A stretch of 64,000 nt of DNA from Stomorhina lunata (GCA_933228675.1 OW121742.1:123729983-123793982); one strand, 5' to 3'; shown: positions 1-14,280, numbered from the stretch's first letter. Numbers and translations: made by a program. The notes: generated by a model not told the origin, from the letters alone.

Positions 1-344
1 TAATTGTCAATATGTCAGCAGAAACTACTTGATCTATCCTGCCTTCTTGTTTTGCATGAGAAGAGTTCATTCAATCAGTATAAGTCCAAGAAAAATATAT
101 ATTGTTATAAAACTAGTTAAGTTGTTTACTTTGAAAAAATTTGTTTAATAAAATATCGAAAGTTGTATCATATATTTTGGAAACATCAGTTAAATTTTCT
201 AAGATTTGCTTCCATTCAAAGAATATTAAGAACTTTATTTATTTCTTAAATTCCTTAAGATGTTAACGACTGATTGTAATCAACAAAATTTTGTACGATT
301 TACGATTTAGAAGTTATAAAAACTTTTAAGTAAAATACTGTACA

Positions 345-370
345 ATTAATATCAATCATACGCTCTAGGG
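345..370 (+). repeat. Isolated copy of the ATCAATCATACGCTCTAGG core
   Basis: ATTAATATCAATCATACGCT continuing CTAGGG, exact to the 3907 copy. The neighbouring sequence is only weakly similar. Confidence 0.85.
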
Positions 371-2260
371 GAATTTAAAAGTTTTTGCCTCATAACTTTT
401 ACATAATTAAACTGATAGTATTGAAATTTAAAACATTTAAAGAACACTTTAAAATACATTAGCTTTATTATACAAATTTTAAATTGAGAACTTGAAAAGC
501 AATATTTTCATAGACTAAACATATAAAACAACCCTAAAATTATGCTTCAAATAACTTAAGCCTTTTTTTTATATATTCAAATGTTTAAAGCCTTAAAGTG
601 AATGAGAAATAGATACCCTACTAACTTTAACAAATGTCACCTTGTTCTACCCCTTCCTCAAAAAAGACTTTAGATTTTTATTTTTCTTTCTTGTCAGCCT
701 AAAAGTATGTGCTTAAATTATTAACACACTTTTATTTTTTGTTTTGGAGACATTTTCTACAACATAAATTATTCCATTATAGAACATATACACATATAAA
801 ATAAATATTTTGAAATCTAATTGAAAATTTCTTCTTAAAGGTTAGACAACAACCCACGCTCTTAGGTATAGGGCGAAAAACCCGCACACATGTGTCAGTA
901 TCTTAAAAAAAGAAAATAACAACAATGGCACGCGAGCCTGAAAATCTTGAAACTTAGAGAATTACAAGTCACTCAGAATTTCAATTTAAAGCTAAATCCA
1001 AATTATACACATACATTCTATACAAATGAACATGACAAAAGTTTGACTAGTGCGTGTTGGGTGATAAAGTAGGAAGAAAAAAACCCTTATCATTTTTTGG
1101 CAAACTTGTTAAAGAAAATGAAAGCTACCAAAAAAGCAAGAAGCAAGTAAATCATTTAAGCTCTCATACGCCAAAAATTGTCACCTTCATATAAGTTAAA
1201 CAAAAAATAAAAAACAAACATACTTATTTTTCTTTTTTTTCACAATTTCCTTAACATATGAGTCGAAGAAATTCTCTAAAATGAAAATTAAATCTTTCTA
1301 AAAGCCAGGACACATTTCCTAAGACAAGGGTAGCTTATGACTATACAAAAAAAGGAAACAAAAAATATTACTTTTTACTCCAACTGCTTATAGGCTTAGT
1401 AATAACTTAAGGAACAGCCAAACAAAATATTTTTTTATCTCTTCTAATGTCTGTTGCTTTTTGGGAAAATTAAAGATTCAAAATAAAAAAAAAAAAAGAA
1501 ATCCTTCTTTAAAGGAAATGTCCTTTGCATATTAAATACATAATTTTTAATACTTCTCTTCTTAAACATATAGGCCAAAAATAAAAAGGTTTAAACTTAA
1601 ATGGCCCTGAAACGTTTTGAATTTTTTACATTAACTTCAATATTTATGTTTTTTTAGATTTTTCCCGAACCCCCCGCCCCCTCTTGTGTTTACATGTTGG
1701 TATTTATGATAATTTTTCTCCCAAAAAAAGTATTTGTTGCTTTTTCTTGTCTTTTTGCTTAATGTTTATAGTCCTTGGAGTTTATGGGTTAATGATGCGT
1801 AAACGTGACCTAATGGTGGCCTGTCTTTAAAAGTCGTCACAGACTTGGTGCGTTTATAAATTTAAAACTTTTGTAGATATAAATTTGGCAGTACAAAAGG
1901 AAAAAGGTCAAAGCAATTTACGCCGGATTAAATAGACATGTCAAAAAATTTGTTTTTCACAAGTTATGTGCATTGATTAATAATGTGGGACAAAAGTATG
2001 TTTAAATTATTACCATAAATATGTGATGTGAAAGATAAATATATGATTTGAGATTTTAAGCTTGTTTTAAAGTTCAAAACCCTTTAAAATTGTGATAAAT
2101 TTCTTTTGTTAAGATTTTAAAAATTGTAATTGGTGAACGTTTAAATTTGTTTGCCTAGTTTTTTTAATGCTGGATTTCTTAGGTTCAAAATGCATTTTTT
2201 TGCTAATCAAAATATTGCGTCGTTTTTAAATTATAACACTTTTAAGCCAAATACCCCACA

Positions 2261-2286
2261 ATTAATATCAATCATACGCTCTAGGG
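2261..2286 (+). repeat. Isolated copy of the ATCAATCATACGCTCTAGG core
   Basis: The same core followed by 'gcatatcaaagcgttttgcttaataactcctataa', and then 'gcaatcgaaagccaattttgtctaatgattgcc', which aligns loosely with the 3.6-4.4 kb units. The open frame through here (2151-2480) is not supported as a gene. Confidence 0.85.
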
Positions 2287-3118
2287 CATATCAAAGCGTT
2301 TTGCTTAATAACTCCTATAATAAAAAAGCAATCGAAAGCCAATTTTGTCTAATGATTGCCATTGATAAAAGTTACAAAATTTATGGTTTGAAGAATAAAA
2401 TTTTCTATATATTGTTACAAAGGATATATGAACAACTTTTTCATTATTTAAAAACTGGTTCAAAAAATCACCTTATCTAATACTCAAACACATTTACTTA
2501 GTTGTTAGGTAATAAAATTTTCAAATATATTTTAAATAATTTATTATTCGAAATGACTACTTTAAACATATCTATTAATTATAACAAAAACACCTGTAAT
2601 TAATAACAATGATTTCATAATACATATGTTTGAATAATAGATATTTTTGGAAAATATTTCCTTACAATTTTGTAAGACATTCTCAATTATAGAAAATGGT
2701 TAACCAGAAACATGCTTTGAAAATTACCTTTAAACTTGTTTTAGAATATTTATATTAAATTAAAACATGTTTACTTTAGTTTATGAATAATTAGGAAATG
2801 TCCAAAACCTATAACAATATATTTTCAATAAATTAAAATTTATTGTTAAAACTTAAATGTTAATATTCAGAAAAGCACACACACTTAATTTTAATATTAA
2901 GGATATTAAAATATTTTTCCTTATGATATATGAAATTATTAAAGATATTTTCCTTCTATTTCCAAAACTATCGAGACATTTTGTTTAAATAGTTTGAAGT
3001 CTCTATAATATTATCTCTAAACTAAATGTTTTAAAACCCCCAAAACAACATTTAAACAATAATGTTAATGCTTTTTTTGCCAAAACTTATATCGAAATAC
3101 TCTTTAGTCCTTTTGGTC

Positions 3119-3139
3119 CTTGTGTGTGTGTGTGTGTGT
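3119..3139 (+). repeat. (TG)n microsatellite
   Basis: About ten perfect TG dinucleotides. The transcript would carry a UG repeat. Confidence 0.95.
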
Positions 3140-3540
3140 TTGGAAAACTCTATAAAACTTATTATTCATAAACTTATGCATTATACTAATATTCCTTGAT
3201 AATATCTCTAAATTCTACATACTCATTTTTAAGTCTTTTGAAAATGTCTTGCATACTTTTAGGTTATTTTAACTAAATTGTTTCAAAGTATTAAATTTAG
3301 TCTGCAGTTTTGTTTGATTTTATTTGTTTAATATTTAAAAATTTTATTTAATCATTAAGACTGGGAATTAAAATGAGAAAAATAAGGCATAAAATATAAA
3401 AGAAATAAACCGAATAGGAGCTAAGGCTATACAAAAATTGGATTGATTTTAAAATAAGGTTTTTGAAATATTTTTGATAAAAATATTACAATTTTTTTAA
3501 AAACAATTATTGAAAAATTTTTATACGAAAAAGGAAACTT

Positions 3541-4400
3541 GACAAAAGTTTGTTCAGAAAGTTAATAACAATTTTTATCAAATACTTAATAATTAATATC
3601 AATCATACGATCTAGGGTAATTTAAGAGGATTTCTTAAATAACTCCCTTAAAACTAAAACAATTGAACCCAAATTTGGAGCAATCAAAGAAGACAAAAGT
3701 AGCTTTAGTTAAAACAAATACTTGGTATAAAATCCATTTTTTTTAATCCATTGAAAATTTTAAATGTAGATAAATTTTAAAAAGGAAACTTGAACATTTG
3801 TCCGTTTAATTACTACTAAATTCCTTAAGTTTGGAATGTAGTTTTTGTTTTTAAAAAATCTTGTTTGGTCAGAAAGTTATTAACAATTTTTATCAAATAC
3901 TTCATAATTAATATCAATCATACGCTCTAGGGGAATTTTAGAGGTTTTCTTAAATAACTTCCTTAAAACTTAAACGATTGAACCCAAATTTAGAGCAACC
4001 ATAGAAGACAAAAGTAGCTTTAGTTAAAGCAAATACTTGGTATAAAATCATATTCCATTTTTTTTTTAAATCCATAAACAGTTATTGAAAAATTTTAAAT
4101 TTTAATAAATCTAGAAAATTTTAAAAAGGAAACTTGAACGTTTGTCCGTTTAATATTCTTTTTTATTCTTGAATTTCTTAAGCTTTGAATATAGTTTTTA
4201 TTTTTTAAAAGTCTTGTTTAGTCAGAAAGTTATTAACAATTTTTATCAAATACTTCATAATTAATATCAATCATACGCTCCAGGGGAATTTTAGTGGTTT
4301 TCTTAAATAACTCCCTTAAAACTAAAACGATTGAACCCAAATTTGAAGCAATCGTAGAAGGCAAAAGTAGCTTTAGTTTTAGCAAACACTTGGTCTAATG
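3541..4400 (+). repeat. Three direct copies of the ATCAATCATACGCTCTAGG repeat
   Basis: Units of about 315-357 nt. The core is at 3592 (one mismatch plus the variant 'acgatctag'), 3907 and 4260. Each is followed by 'aaataactcccttaaaact', 'cgattgaacccaaattt' and 'gaagacaaaagtagctttagtt', and preceded by 'cagaaagttattaacaatttttatcaaatact'. Confidence 0.9.
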
Positions 4401-5659
4401 TCATACTCGATGTTTGTTCTATAGCCAAGTGATGTAGGGTATTAATATTAAATATCATTTAAACTATTTAATCCTCACATATTGTTGTAGCAATTTTACA
4501 TAACAGGCATCCTTAAAATTAAGTTTAGTTTCATTTAGACACTTTCATTAATGCTGATAAAACTGCAGCCTGCCAAACAAAAAAGGGAAAATGAGTTATT
4601 AACACTTAAAACCATACCGTTATGTGGTTGTTTAACAAGGATATTACACACACACATAGGACTCCTACACAAGAACTAAACAAAAATACAATTAGTTTTA
4701 GGATAAGTATGAAAAACACAAAATACCAGATTTAATCCATAAACACACACACACAAACAATAGCCACATAACACAACAAGTTTTTCCTAAACTTTCTCGT
4801 TTTGAAGTAGTGAGAGTGTTGCTTGCTTGCACTAAAAACTCTATGGTTAAATGCAATTCATACCTGGGCTACACTTAAGTGAGAACACCTACATTCATGC
4901 AAAATATTTCCGTTTCCGTCTGGCAGTCAGCTCTTAATAATTATGATTATAATAACACTAGACTAAAAACTCCAACATACACACACATAAAAATTTCTAA
5001 CTATATTAAGTTTTTCTTTAGTGGCTGATGGGAAAACAAAGTAGCATTAGTGGTAGCAAAACGAGTAGTAAAAATTTAAATGGGCGTGTCATTTTATTAG
5101 TCTAGTATAAGCTTCATTAAGCATATGTGTTGTTTTTAGCATTTATGATACCTTACAAAAGGAGCAAGACTCTTTCCAACAGTACAACACACAGGATTCT
5201 AAGCTACTTTACAGCATATTAAGCATATTTAGCAAGAGGATTTGTCATTATATAAAACTCTTACATACTAGACTTAAACAAAGACGTCTATGTGGCTGAT
5301 GAAGTCTCCAACTTACCAAACAAAAGCAACAGTCTTGTATGAATAGCAAGGATAATTAAATAATTTTAAGGACTATTTACCTTTACAGCTAGTTTCAAGA
5401 TAATTTGGTTTCTTATTAAAAGGCATAAACATATTCATATGAGACAAAGTATTAGGTATATTAAATATTCTGAAAAGGTGTAGAATTGTTGAGTTAATGA
5501 AAACATTTTTAAAATAAATTTATAATGTTCTAAGGTTCATGAAGTAGACTACAGTAAGACAAACAGGATATTAAGTAAAGCTGCAAGGATTATCTTCATT
5601 AATATTAATTTTTTTAAACAAAATAATAGTACCCTAAATAGAAAGTGTTAAATGTTTCA
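4401..5659. other. Intronic DNA, no gene seen
   Basis: This is less repetitive than its flanks. It has short CA runs (4650, 4740, 4980) and lies as the spacer between the direct and inverted copies of the CATACGCTCTAGG repeat. Confidence 0.6.
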
Positions 5660-6690
5660 TCAATGTGAGAGATTGTATAAAATATATCATTTGTTGCCAA
5701 TTTTTGTTCTAGAAATGAACTTCTAGTTTTAATCTCCCGATTCTTTTTATGCACTTTTGCTAGGCTTTTAGTCCTCTATTATTGCACCAAATTTGGTTTT
5801 AATCCTTTTTATTTTATATGAGTTGCTTAAAGTCCAAAGTCCTCTCTAGAGCGTATGATTGATATTAATTATTGGGTAATTGAACAAAAAGCCTTATAAC
5901 TACAAAACTATACAAGATTTGCATTATCAATAAAATGCATCTTATTCCAAAAAGATTGAAGAATGTAAAAATTTATACTCATTTATCAAAAATTAAGTTT
6001 TAAATAAAAAAATGTAAGATACTCACTTCCAAAATATTTGATTCTCTTCACGTTTCAACAGTCTCTGATTTGTCTTAAATTTAAGGACTAGAGAAAGAAA
6101 AACTGGATACTAGACTAAGAAGGATTTTTTTTATTCTTATAATAAAATTTTGAAACAAAAGTAATAGTCCTGAAGGCAGAATAGGCAACAAAATAAAAAA
6201 GGAGGAATACGAAAATCAGATAAATTTTGGTCTGTTTTTGATCCAATCTTTCCGGATTCTTCTTTTGTTTCCTTATCATTCTTCTTTCATTGTCCCAAAA
6301 ATTTGGATTCAATCACTTTAGTTTTATAGAACTTAATGATCAAGAATCCTAATATTTCCCTAGAGCGTATAATTGATATCTATTACTGAATAATTAAAAA
6401 AAAACCTAACAACTTGAAAACTATAATCGATTTTAATTATTTTGGAGGTACAACAAAATCACAAACGATCAATGATAAACAAACGAGTACAGAAATAATT
6501 TTTTTGCTTGAAGTAAATCAACTTCTGACTTCTTTTCCAAGATACTGTTGAAATATTTTTATTCTCTAGTTTGTCATCTATGATTGTACTAAATTCGATT
6601 TCAATCGCTTCAATTTTGTAGAAGTTATTAAACAAAAACCTTAAAAATCTCCTAGAGCGTATGATTGATATTAATTACTAGGTTATTTCA
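5660..6690 (-). repeat. Three inverted copies of the ATCAATCATACGCTCTAGG repeat
   Basis: Reverse-complement cores (CTAGAGCGTATGATTGAT) lie at about 5845-5869, 6357-6382 (one variant base) and 6651-6676. On the minus strand each is followed by counterparts of 'aataactt', 'gattgaaa.c.aattta' and 'gacaaa', so whole units, not just cores, are inverted. Confidence 0.88.
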
Positions 6691-8579
6691 TTAAAATCAT
6701 CATAACTTTAAAACCGTTAAAGATTTTTATGTTCAATAAAATGTAAACAGATCTTAAGAGATAAAAGGATATATAAAATTATAGTGAAAGGAATTTCTAA
6801 TGTTTAAAATGAGTTTAAAAATAGAAAAAACTTGGAAAATAGTTTTGGAAAAATAAATTTTAAGCAAAAACCTTATCTGTAAAAACTTGTTATTGAAATA
6901 ATCTCTCATATTTTTCAAAGAATCAAAAGTTTCAATTATTTTGTACTGTTGAAAGCAAGACAATTCTTCTATACCCTAACTACACCTACTCATAGCGTTA
7001 TTTGCAACAAATTGTTATAAAATCAAAAAGAAAATGAATGATATAAAGAAATATGTTACAATTTAATTCTAAATAAAACACAAGAAAGTAAATAAATTGG
7101 TTTTATAACCACAAAAACCAAAAACTTTTATATTAAGACTTAAACACAAATATACTATAGTTAGCACAAGCACACATAAAAAGGACCTATCATAGACCTA
7201 CTCAACCCACCTACAATTCAATCAGACGTCAAAAGGATTCTGTAAAATATTTATATAAATGCTATTTACCTTTTCTTGGGCAATTGTTGGCAATCATCAT
7301 CAATTTGTGAAAGAAAGCTGAAAGGGGAAGGGAGTGGAAAAAGGGAGTTTTAAGAATAATTTTCTTTCTTTTTCAAAAATAAAAATTATTTTAAAACATT
7401 TCTGTATTTCAATGATTACAAAAAGGCAACATGTGCTTTTCTATTTTACCTTAAACAAAATTGTAGAAATAGAGCGGAAACATAACACGTACAAAACCGA
7501 TCATCTATGTATGGCAACAATCCAAACCCAACGAAGACTAAAGAGATGTAAGAGCAGAAGAAATTGGCAAAAGTATTATTCAATCAAATAATGTTAAGAA
7601 TTTTTACCTGCTGTTGCTGTTGAAATTTATATAAAGAAACTGTTAGTCTGTGTTGTATGTTTAGTGGTTTGCTTACGTATTTGTCCAGATTGCAAACAGA
7701 AACAAAAATACAAGGCACGTTGCATTACTATTTCTCATACGTAACAAAAAAAGCTACAACTGACAGATAGACGGACGGACGGATAGCGCATGTGTTGTGT
7801 TGAAATGTAATGGCAAGAGTTGAGGCTTACAATGAAAGGCAAAGGCCTCCATATACAAAATGATAAACGTTTTAGGTACATGTTACAGAAACTGCAAAAG
7901 ATATACATTTCACTCATAACACGTGACCATTTCAGCTCGAGACTTAAAAACTATAAAGAAATATCCTTGTTCAGAACAAACTAGAAACTCCTTCTTCATA
8001 GCTAAGAAATATGTAATAGCTAGTTTACCTCTACACAAATTTTTTACCTTTCCTTCTCGTAAATTAACCTGCAAAAAAGGTGTAAAATAATATAAAATTA
8101 TTGCCAGAAAGGATACCCTAAGTAAATGCCTATAAATTCTTATTAGCTTTTATATACCCACATACAAATACATTCTGCAACCTCAACTTAATAAATATTT
8201 TAAATAAAATATTATTAGGCCTTTATCAGTTTAACGTTTTAATGGCTCAACATGAGAAAAAAAAAAGTTATAAGAATTAATGGTTATTGATGAAATGTAT
8301 AAAATACATGTAAAATCGTGGAAAAAAAAGTACCAAGTACCAAAACATAAATTTCTTTAATAATGTAAAATCGTTTGGTTTTTTTTTTTATTAAAAGCAA
8401 AGAAAGGATAATAATCTTTTTATATAAGGAACAAGAAAAATTCAAATAAAATTGATAGAACACATAAATTAAGCTGAAAAATTACATAAATCGTGGGGGA
8501 AATAAGATTTTATGTCATTGTAAATCATTTTTATTAATAAATTTTAATTTTAAAAGTAATTTTTAATGATTTTTTTCAA
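6691..8579. other. Intronic DNA, no gene seen
   Basis: The small frames here (6754-6963 minus, 7334-7591 plus, 7735-7917 minus) lack domain signatures, and their composition matches non-coding surroundings. Confidence 0.55.
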
Positions 8580-9660
8580 GATCTAAAATATTTTTTGAAA
8601 ATTTTGAAAAAAGGATATGTGGACAACTTCCATAATTTTTAAGAAAAACTTATGAAACTTTCAGAGAATAAAGATGACTTTACTACACGTTCTTTAAGTC
8701 CCAACTCATTCTATTAATATTCAAAAATTTTGTAAAAAAAAATAAATATTGGATTTAAGTGAATTTTCATCTATGGCGATAAGGTTAAGAAAATCAAAAA
8801 TAGTCTTTGCATTTAGAGATTTCTTCAACAAATAGTATTTTTAAAATTTCTTGTATAGAAAAACTTGAAAAAATATATAACTCCTACTCTACAAAAAAAA
8901 GGATATTCGAGCAGCTTCTGTTGTTTAATAAATTCTTACAAAAATTTTTATATTTTCTTAAATTGTATTGAAAAGTATAAGTCCTAATACAATTTAAATA
9001 CATTCATTTCATGTTTTGGGTAAAAAAATCAAATTTTAAATATTGAAGTATTGAAAAATTGAAAAATGAAAATGTTAAAAACTTAAAAAATGCTCAAGCT
9101 TTCTAAAATAATACTAAAGATTAAATAAAATGCTTTAAAGTAAAAAAGTAAAGTAAAAAAACAATGAATTTTACTTACCACAAAAAAAGGATTTAGAGCA
9201 GCTTTTGTATAATTTCAAAAGTGAAAAAGAAAATATTAAATATGTATTACCAAGCTAAAATAACAAATTGTAACACAATTTAATATCAGATATCTCTTGA
9301 TTGAGACAAAAAATTAAGTCCAAAAAAAATAAAGTCTTAAAATTTTTGGTATAAAATTCATCGAAATTATCACTTAACATATTTTGGAACAATATTAAAC
9401 CAGAAAAAAACATTTTAGTCCCGAAAAACTTAAAAAATTTAAGTTACCTTAAAAACGGATATTAGACCAGCTTATGTAATCCTTAATTCTTCAAAGAAAT
9501 TTTGAAAATTTCCTAGAAAAAAGCTCAAAAAAGCACAAATTGTAATTCATATCAAATTTTGGTGAAAAAAAACTCAAATTTAAATTTTCCAAAATTACAA
9601 ATTAAGTATTTTTTCATATTGATTTTATTTCCAAACGAAGAAAAAACCTTACAAATTTAA
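8580..9660 (+). repeat. Diverged GGATAT-family units, forward orientation
   Basis: Four units of roughly 280-300 nt marked by 'aaaaaaggatatgtggacaactt' (8610), 'aaaaaggatattcgagcagctt' (8895), 'aaaaaaaggatttagagcagctt' (9185) and 'aaaaacggatattagaccagctt' (9452). This is the same family as 55.3-56.2 kb and 59.5-62.6 kb. Confidence 0.75.
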
Positions 9661-10799
9661 TTCTTTCTTATTCCTTCCTTTTTAAATTTAATTATATCTT
9701 TAACAAGCATTTCTTGTTCTTCAGCTTGCACATGTAATAAAGCGTGTGTGTGTGTGTGTGCATGTATGTTAGTGAATTAATTTTGTAAGCTTGTTCGTTT
9801 TCAACGTTTACCCTCAAAAACCTCAACCCTTATAGTTTGGTTGGGATTTTACATTAAATGTTAAAGTCTTAACACTTGTCATTCACATTACGTGCTTCAC
9901 TTCATTTAAGCTTTGTTGTTGCTTGCTGGCTGCTATTGCTGCTGCTGCTGCAGCTTTCCACCATTTCATTCTATACATTCAAACAAAATACTTGGGTTAT
10001 ATGTATGTATAGTAGGTATGCGAATGAATGATGGCTGAAGAAGAAAGTGTTTGTCTGAATACATATAAAAATCCCTTACCATCATTCTGCTTCATCTTCT
10101 TATACTTGTTGTATAAATTTTAATTTAATTTTTGTGGTTTATATGTATAAGTATAAGTTAAGAGTGTAATTGTTAGTATGTATTTATGTATGTGTTTGTG
10201 TAAGTGTTGATTTTTTTATATTCTGTTAGTTCAGCGCAATTAATTGAACTTTGCAGCTTAATATTGATGTTAAAGAAGAAGCCTTGTTTTTCGTTTTTTT
10301 TTCCTGCTTTCTTCTTCATGGTTTTTCTCTCGCTTTTCAATTTCTGTTTTAGAAATATTTGCCCTCCTGTTGTTGCTTAACGCTTTAGTATTCCTCTCGC
10401 TTTATTCAGTTTTTCATTTAGAAAACAAATACTTTTACACACATTTTCACATTCACATACATAGATTCTCTTACAACAATTGACATGCTTTTGCCTTGAG
10501 TTCAGTTTCAGTTGAGTTGTGGTTCTTCTATTTTTTTTTAATAATTTTGGTCGATGTTACGTTGAACTATTGGCATGTTATTTAAGTTATATTGTTTTCT
10601 TGTTTATGGCTACGAGGGTGGTAGCAAGAATTAACCCTAGATTCAAATAGCTTTTAAAGAAAATAGTTTTTAATTCTTATTTTCTTAAAAATATAAGCTT
10701 GAAATTTTATTATTGAATTTGTGCTCGGATTTGAAGGATTTGGTTGATAGGAATATTTTAACAATTTGTTAAAAAAATATTAGAAATATTATGTCGAAG
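9661..10799. other. Intronic DNA with simple repeats
   Basis: GT and CTG runs, T-rich patches and 'gtatgtatgtat'-type words. No gene or splice-bounded open segment stands out. Confidence 0.55.
9743..9760 (+). repeat. (GT)n microsatellite
   Basis: Nine GT dinucleotides. A short CTG run follows at about 9934-9950. Confidence 0.95.
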
Positions 10800-11960
10800 A
10801 AATTTTTTAAAAATCATTGCAAGAAAAAAAGTTTTCCTTATATCCTTTTTTTTTTGAAAACCCGATTTTTTTTTAATTTTTTCGTTTTGAGAGATCATTT
10901 TAATTTAAAAACTCTTTTAAACTAAAAAGTAATGCAAAACGGGGAAAAAATGTATTTGCATTTTCACTTCCTACTCTCAGGCTCTGTAAAGTCTTCTTAG
11001 GGAAAACTACAACTCATAAAAATGTTGTAGGGATTAAATACTATAACTTCTTTTTAAATAAATAGAAAACTAAAAAAGTTTATTATATATCCCTTTTACA
11101 TCCTTATATCCTGTAAAGTCTTCTTAGGGATTTAAAAATCACTACAACTCATAAAAATGTTGTAGGGATTAAATACTATAACTTGTTTTTAAATAAATAA
11201 AAAAACTTTATTATATATTCTTTTTTAAAAACAATAAATTTGTGTATACAAATTACAAAGAAAAATCTTTAATAAATAATTCTGTTTCGATTTCCTTCTC
11301 CCAGGCCTTAAACGCACTTTTTTGGGATTCAAATAACATTACAATTTATACAAATGTTTCAAGAAGTAAAAAACTTTGATAAAGTCAATTACAATTTGTC
11401 TTAAGGCCGTTGTAATTAAATGCCATCACGTTTTGTCAATATTCCTTTGGAAAAACACTGTGTATATATATTCTTGTTTTAAATTTAGAAAAAAATAAGT
11501 TTTTTATTAGGAAAAAACAGTTAAAACTTAAACTAAATACAAAATTTTTGAAAAAATTATAAATAACCACGTTTTATCCTTACTCTTAATTGATGTAAAG
11601 GATTTATTGGCAATATAATGACATTACAACTTGTTTTAAGGCTAGAAAAATAAAACAGTTAAGACTTTTTTTTGCATATTCTTAAAAGAAAAATTTTTTT
11701 TCATATATCCTTTTTTGAGTACTTTACAAAATATTAAATTTTGTTAAAGAAAACACAAAGTGTTTTAAGAAAAAAAATAAACTGTTTAGATTTGTATTCC
11801 TTTTTTAAGGTGAAGTAAAAGCTTTCAGATGCTTAAAATAGTAACACAATTGGTCTTTAAACTAAAGAAATAAATTTTCATATATTTCTTTTGCATATCA
11901 TTGCAAACAAAAAAGTTTAACATATATCCTTTTTTTGAAAGTTTTCATATAAAACTTATT
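10800..11960 (-). repeat. GGATAT-family units, reverse orientation
   Basis: 'ttatatccttttttttt' (10840), 'tatatcccttttacatccttatatcc' (11086) and 'catatatcctttttttgaaa' (11690, 11922). A perfect-looking duplication of about 90 nt occurs here: 'tgtaaagtcttcttaggga...aaatgttgtagggattaaatactataact' at 10985 and 11113. Confidence 0.75.
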
Positions 11961-13379
11961 TTTATAATTTTCTATAACAAAACTTTCAACACCTCTCTCG
12001 CATTTCTTGAGTATAATCATTCCTTAAATGGCGTGGGTAGTGTTTGTGTAAATGAATTGTTTAAAAGAATTTGTTGCTTTTGATATTATGTTGGCTTAAC
12101 AGCGGCAGCAGCACGTTACGAAGAACAATATAAACAACGTCAACAACAACTACAACAACACTAAACAATAGTCATAACAAGATTTTCCAACAATTTATGT
12201 AATAGAAAAACACTACAACACTAAATTTAACCAGCAGCACAACTACTCTGACATTTAACAAAACACACACACATAAATACAAACTAAATGCAAACAAAAA
12301 AAAAAGAAGAAGGAAATTCGCGTCTCGTCTGTTGTTGATTAATTTCGATTGTGTATGTTTTCACATTGTAACCCCACCCCCAGCTCCTGAGCTTTCTAAA
12401 ACTGAATAACTTAAGCTAAATGCATGACAATGTTAAAAAACTGGGCGTGCATTTGTGGGGTGGAAGGATAGATGGTTGGTTGTATAAATGAATGAATGGA
12501 TGTATGTTCAAGTTTTTATAATGAAATTCAATATCTTATGGCCAAATAGACGAAATCCGTATGAGAAAAGTAAATAAATACAAACAAGCAACAAACTAAA
12601 CCTCGATATAGATGAATGAAAGCAGTTTTAGACAGCAGTAGCAGCAATAACAACAATCCATCTAAAACATTGGAATGAGAATTTAGTTTTCTAGGGTTTT
12701 AGTTTTCTGTTGAGGTCTTTGGTCTGGTTTGGTTTAGTTTGGTTTCGTTACGAATTGGTTTAGCTTATATAAGCTTTGGTTTTATTTTACAGCTAAAGCT
12801 TAACGAGTTTATTGTCCTCTGCAGAATTTTTTTTTACTTCTTCTCCTTTATTTTATTGCAAATATTGTAAATGTTGTAGGAAAAGTTTTAAGAGGAAAAT
12901 AGAATTAGTAAGAACACTCATCCATCCATCAGTCAGACAAAATAAAATACAAACAACAAGTTTTTGTTAGTTTTGTTAAACTTTTTTTTCTATACACAAT
13001 ACAACAAAAGCTTAGAGCAACAGTGGAACATGTTTTTTTCTTTTTCTCAAAATGACTTGATGACTGTCTGTCTGTCCTTTCGACCGTCTTGTTGTTCTTT
13101 TTGAGTTTATGGTTTAAATTAATTGTAAACATCATATATAAAAAAAAACAGCTTTTGTTTACAAAAAATTTTTTGCAAAAAAAAACTAAAGTTATTTTTT
13201 AAATAATCATCATTAGAAAGGATAATAAGAAAAAAAAACAATAAAGGAATATTTGCAATTGAAATTCACAAATTAAATAAAATTTTTGTTAGCAAACAAA
13301 CAAAAACAGAATGTAATTCAATTTAAATACTAAATTATTTCATATCAATCGTAATGTGAATAAAAAAAAGATAAAATTT
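11961..13379. other. Intronic DNA, CAA- and CAG-rich patches
   Basis: 'aacaacgtcaacaacaactacaacaac' near 12130 and 'agcagtagcagcaataacaacaa' near 12635. It has a higher sequence complexity than its neighbours and could be conserved intronic sequence, but no exon could be defined. Confidence 0.5.
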
Positions 13380-14280
13380 TCAAAATATATTTTTTCAAAC
13401 TTATTTTTTTACCTCTCTTAGGCTTTAGCATAATTAAAATTTAACCACAACTTGTCTTAAAGTCTCAACAATTAAAAATCATAATTTTCTTTAAAAAATC
13501 TTCTTACATAAAAAAGTTTTTCATATATCCTTTTTTTAAGATTTTTTAAAAAACAAAATTTCTTTTAACAAAAATGTTCGAAAAATCATACGAAAGAAGG
13601 TAAAATTACACAAACATGATATTATAGAAAAACACTTATTTCAATTTTCTTTATTTTCGGATGGTAAAAGCTTCTAGATAATCAAAATATAGCTACAATT
13701 TGGTAACAAAGTTAGGGAATAAAATACTGCTACTTTTTCCGAAATATCCTTGATAAACAAAAGACATGTCCATATATCCTTTTTGAAAAGTAATTAAAAA
13801 ATTTTAAATTTTGAATATTTTTTCGTATTTTTGAATATATTAAGGAAAAATATTTAATGAAATTGGACTTAACATAACTGATTTTCTTTAGATCTGACTT
13901 ATTTAAAGATTTTCAAAGATATTTTCCTTTTTGGAAAATATTTAAAAAGAAATTAAATTTTGAAGGTTTTTTCATGTTATTCATTAAACTAAGGCAAAAT
14001 TTTTAATAAAATTGGATTTAATAAAACTGATTTTGTTTAAATCTGACTTATTTAAAACAAATATTTAAAAAAATGAGATTTCTAACCTTTTTGATAGCAA
14101 AATGGGAAGGTAATAACTTTTGTTTGAAAAAATATGTTAACAATTTGTAAAAACTGTTGAATATTAAAAATTTATTTAATTTTTTAAAAACTATTGTATA
14201 AAATTTACTTTTGTCATATATCCTTTATTTAAATTTTCATAAAAATTGTACAACTTGCGCACTTTTTTTAAAATTTATTT
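13380..14280 (-). repeat. GGATAT-family units, reverse orientation
   Basis: 'catatatccttttttt' at 13521, 13772 and 14216, with intervening 'cttatttaaag'/'aaaattggacttaa' segments repeated at 13860 and 14020. The LINE is inserted in the last unit. Confidence 0.75.

Larger units (their letters stand above)
1..3540. other. AT-rich intronic DNA, mostly unique
   Basis: Apart from the two 26-nt repeat cores and the TG run listed separately, I see no gene. There is a short C-rich run near 1670 ('ccccccgcccc'). Confidence 0.6.

Noticed and set aside
2151..2480. 109-codon plus-strand frame
   Set aside because: It overlaps a repeat core and GGATAT word, has no domain, and its composition matches its surroundings.
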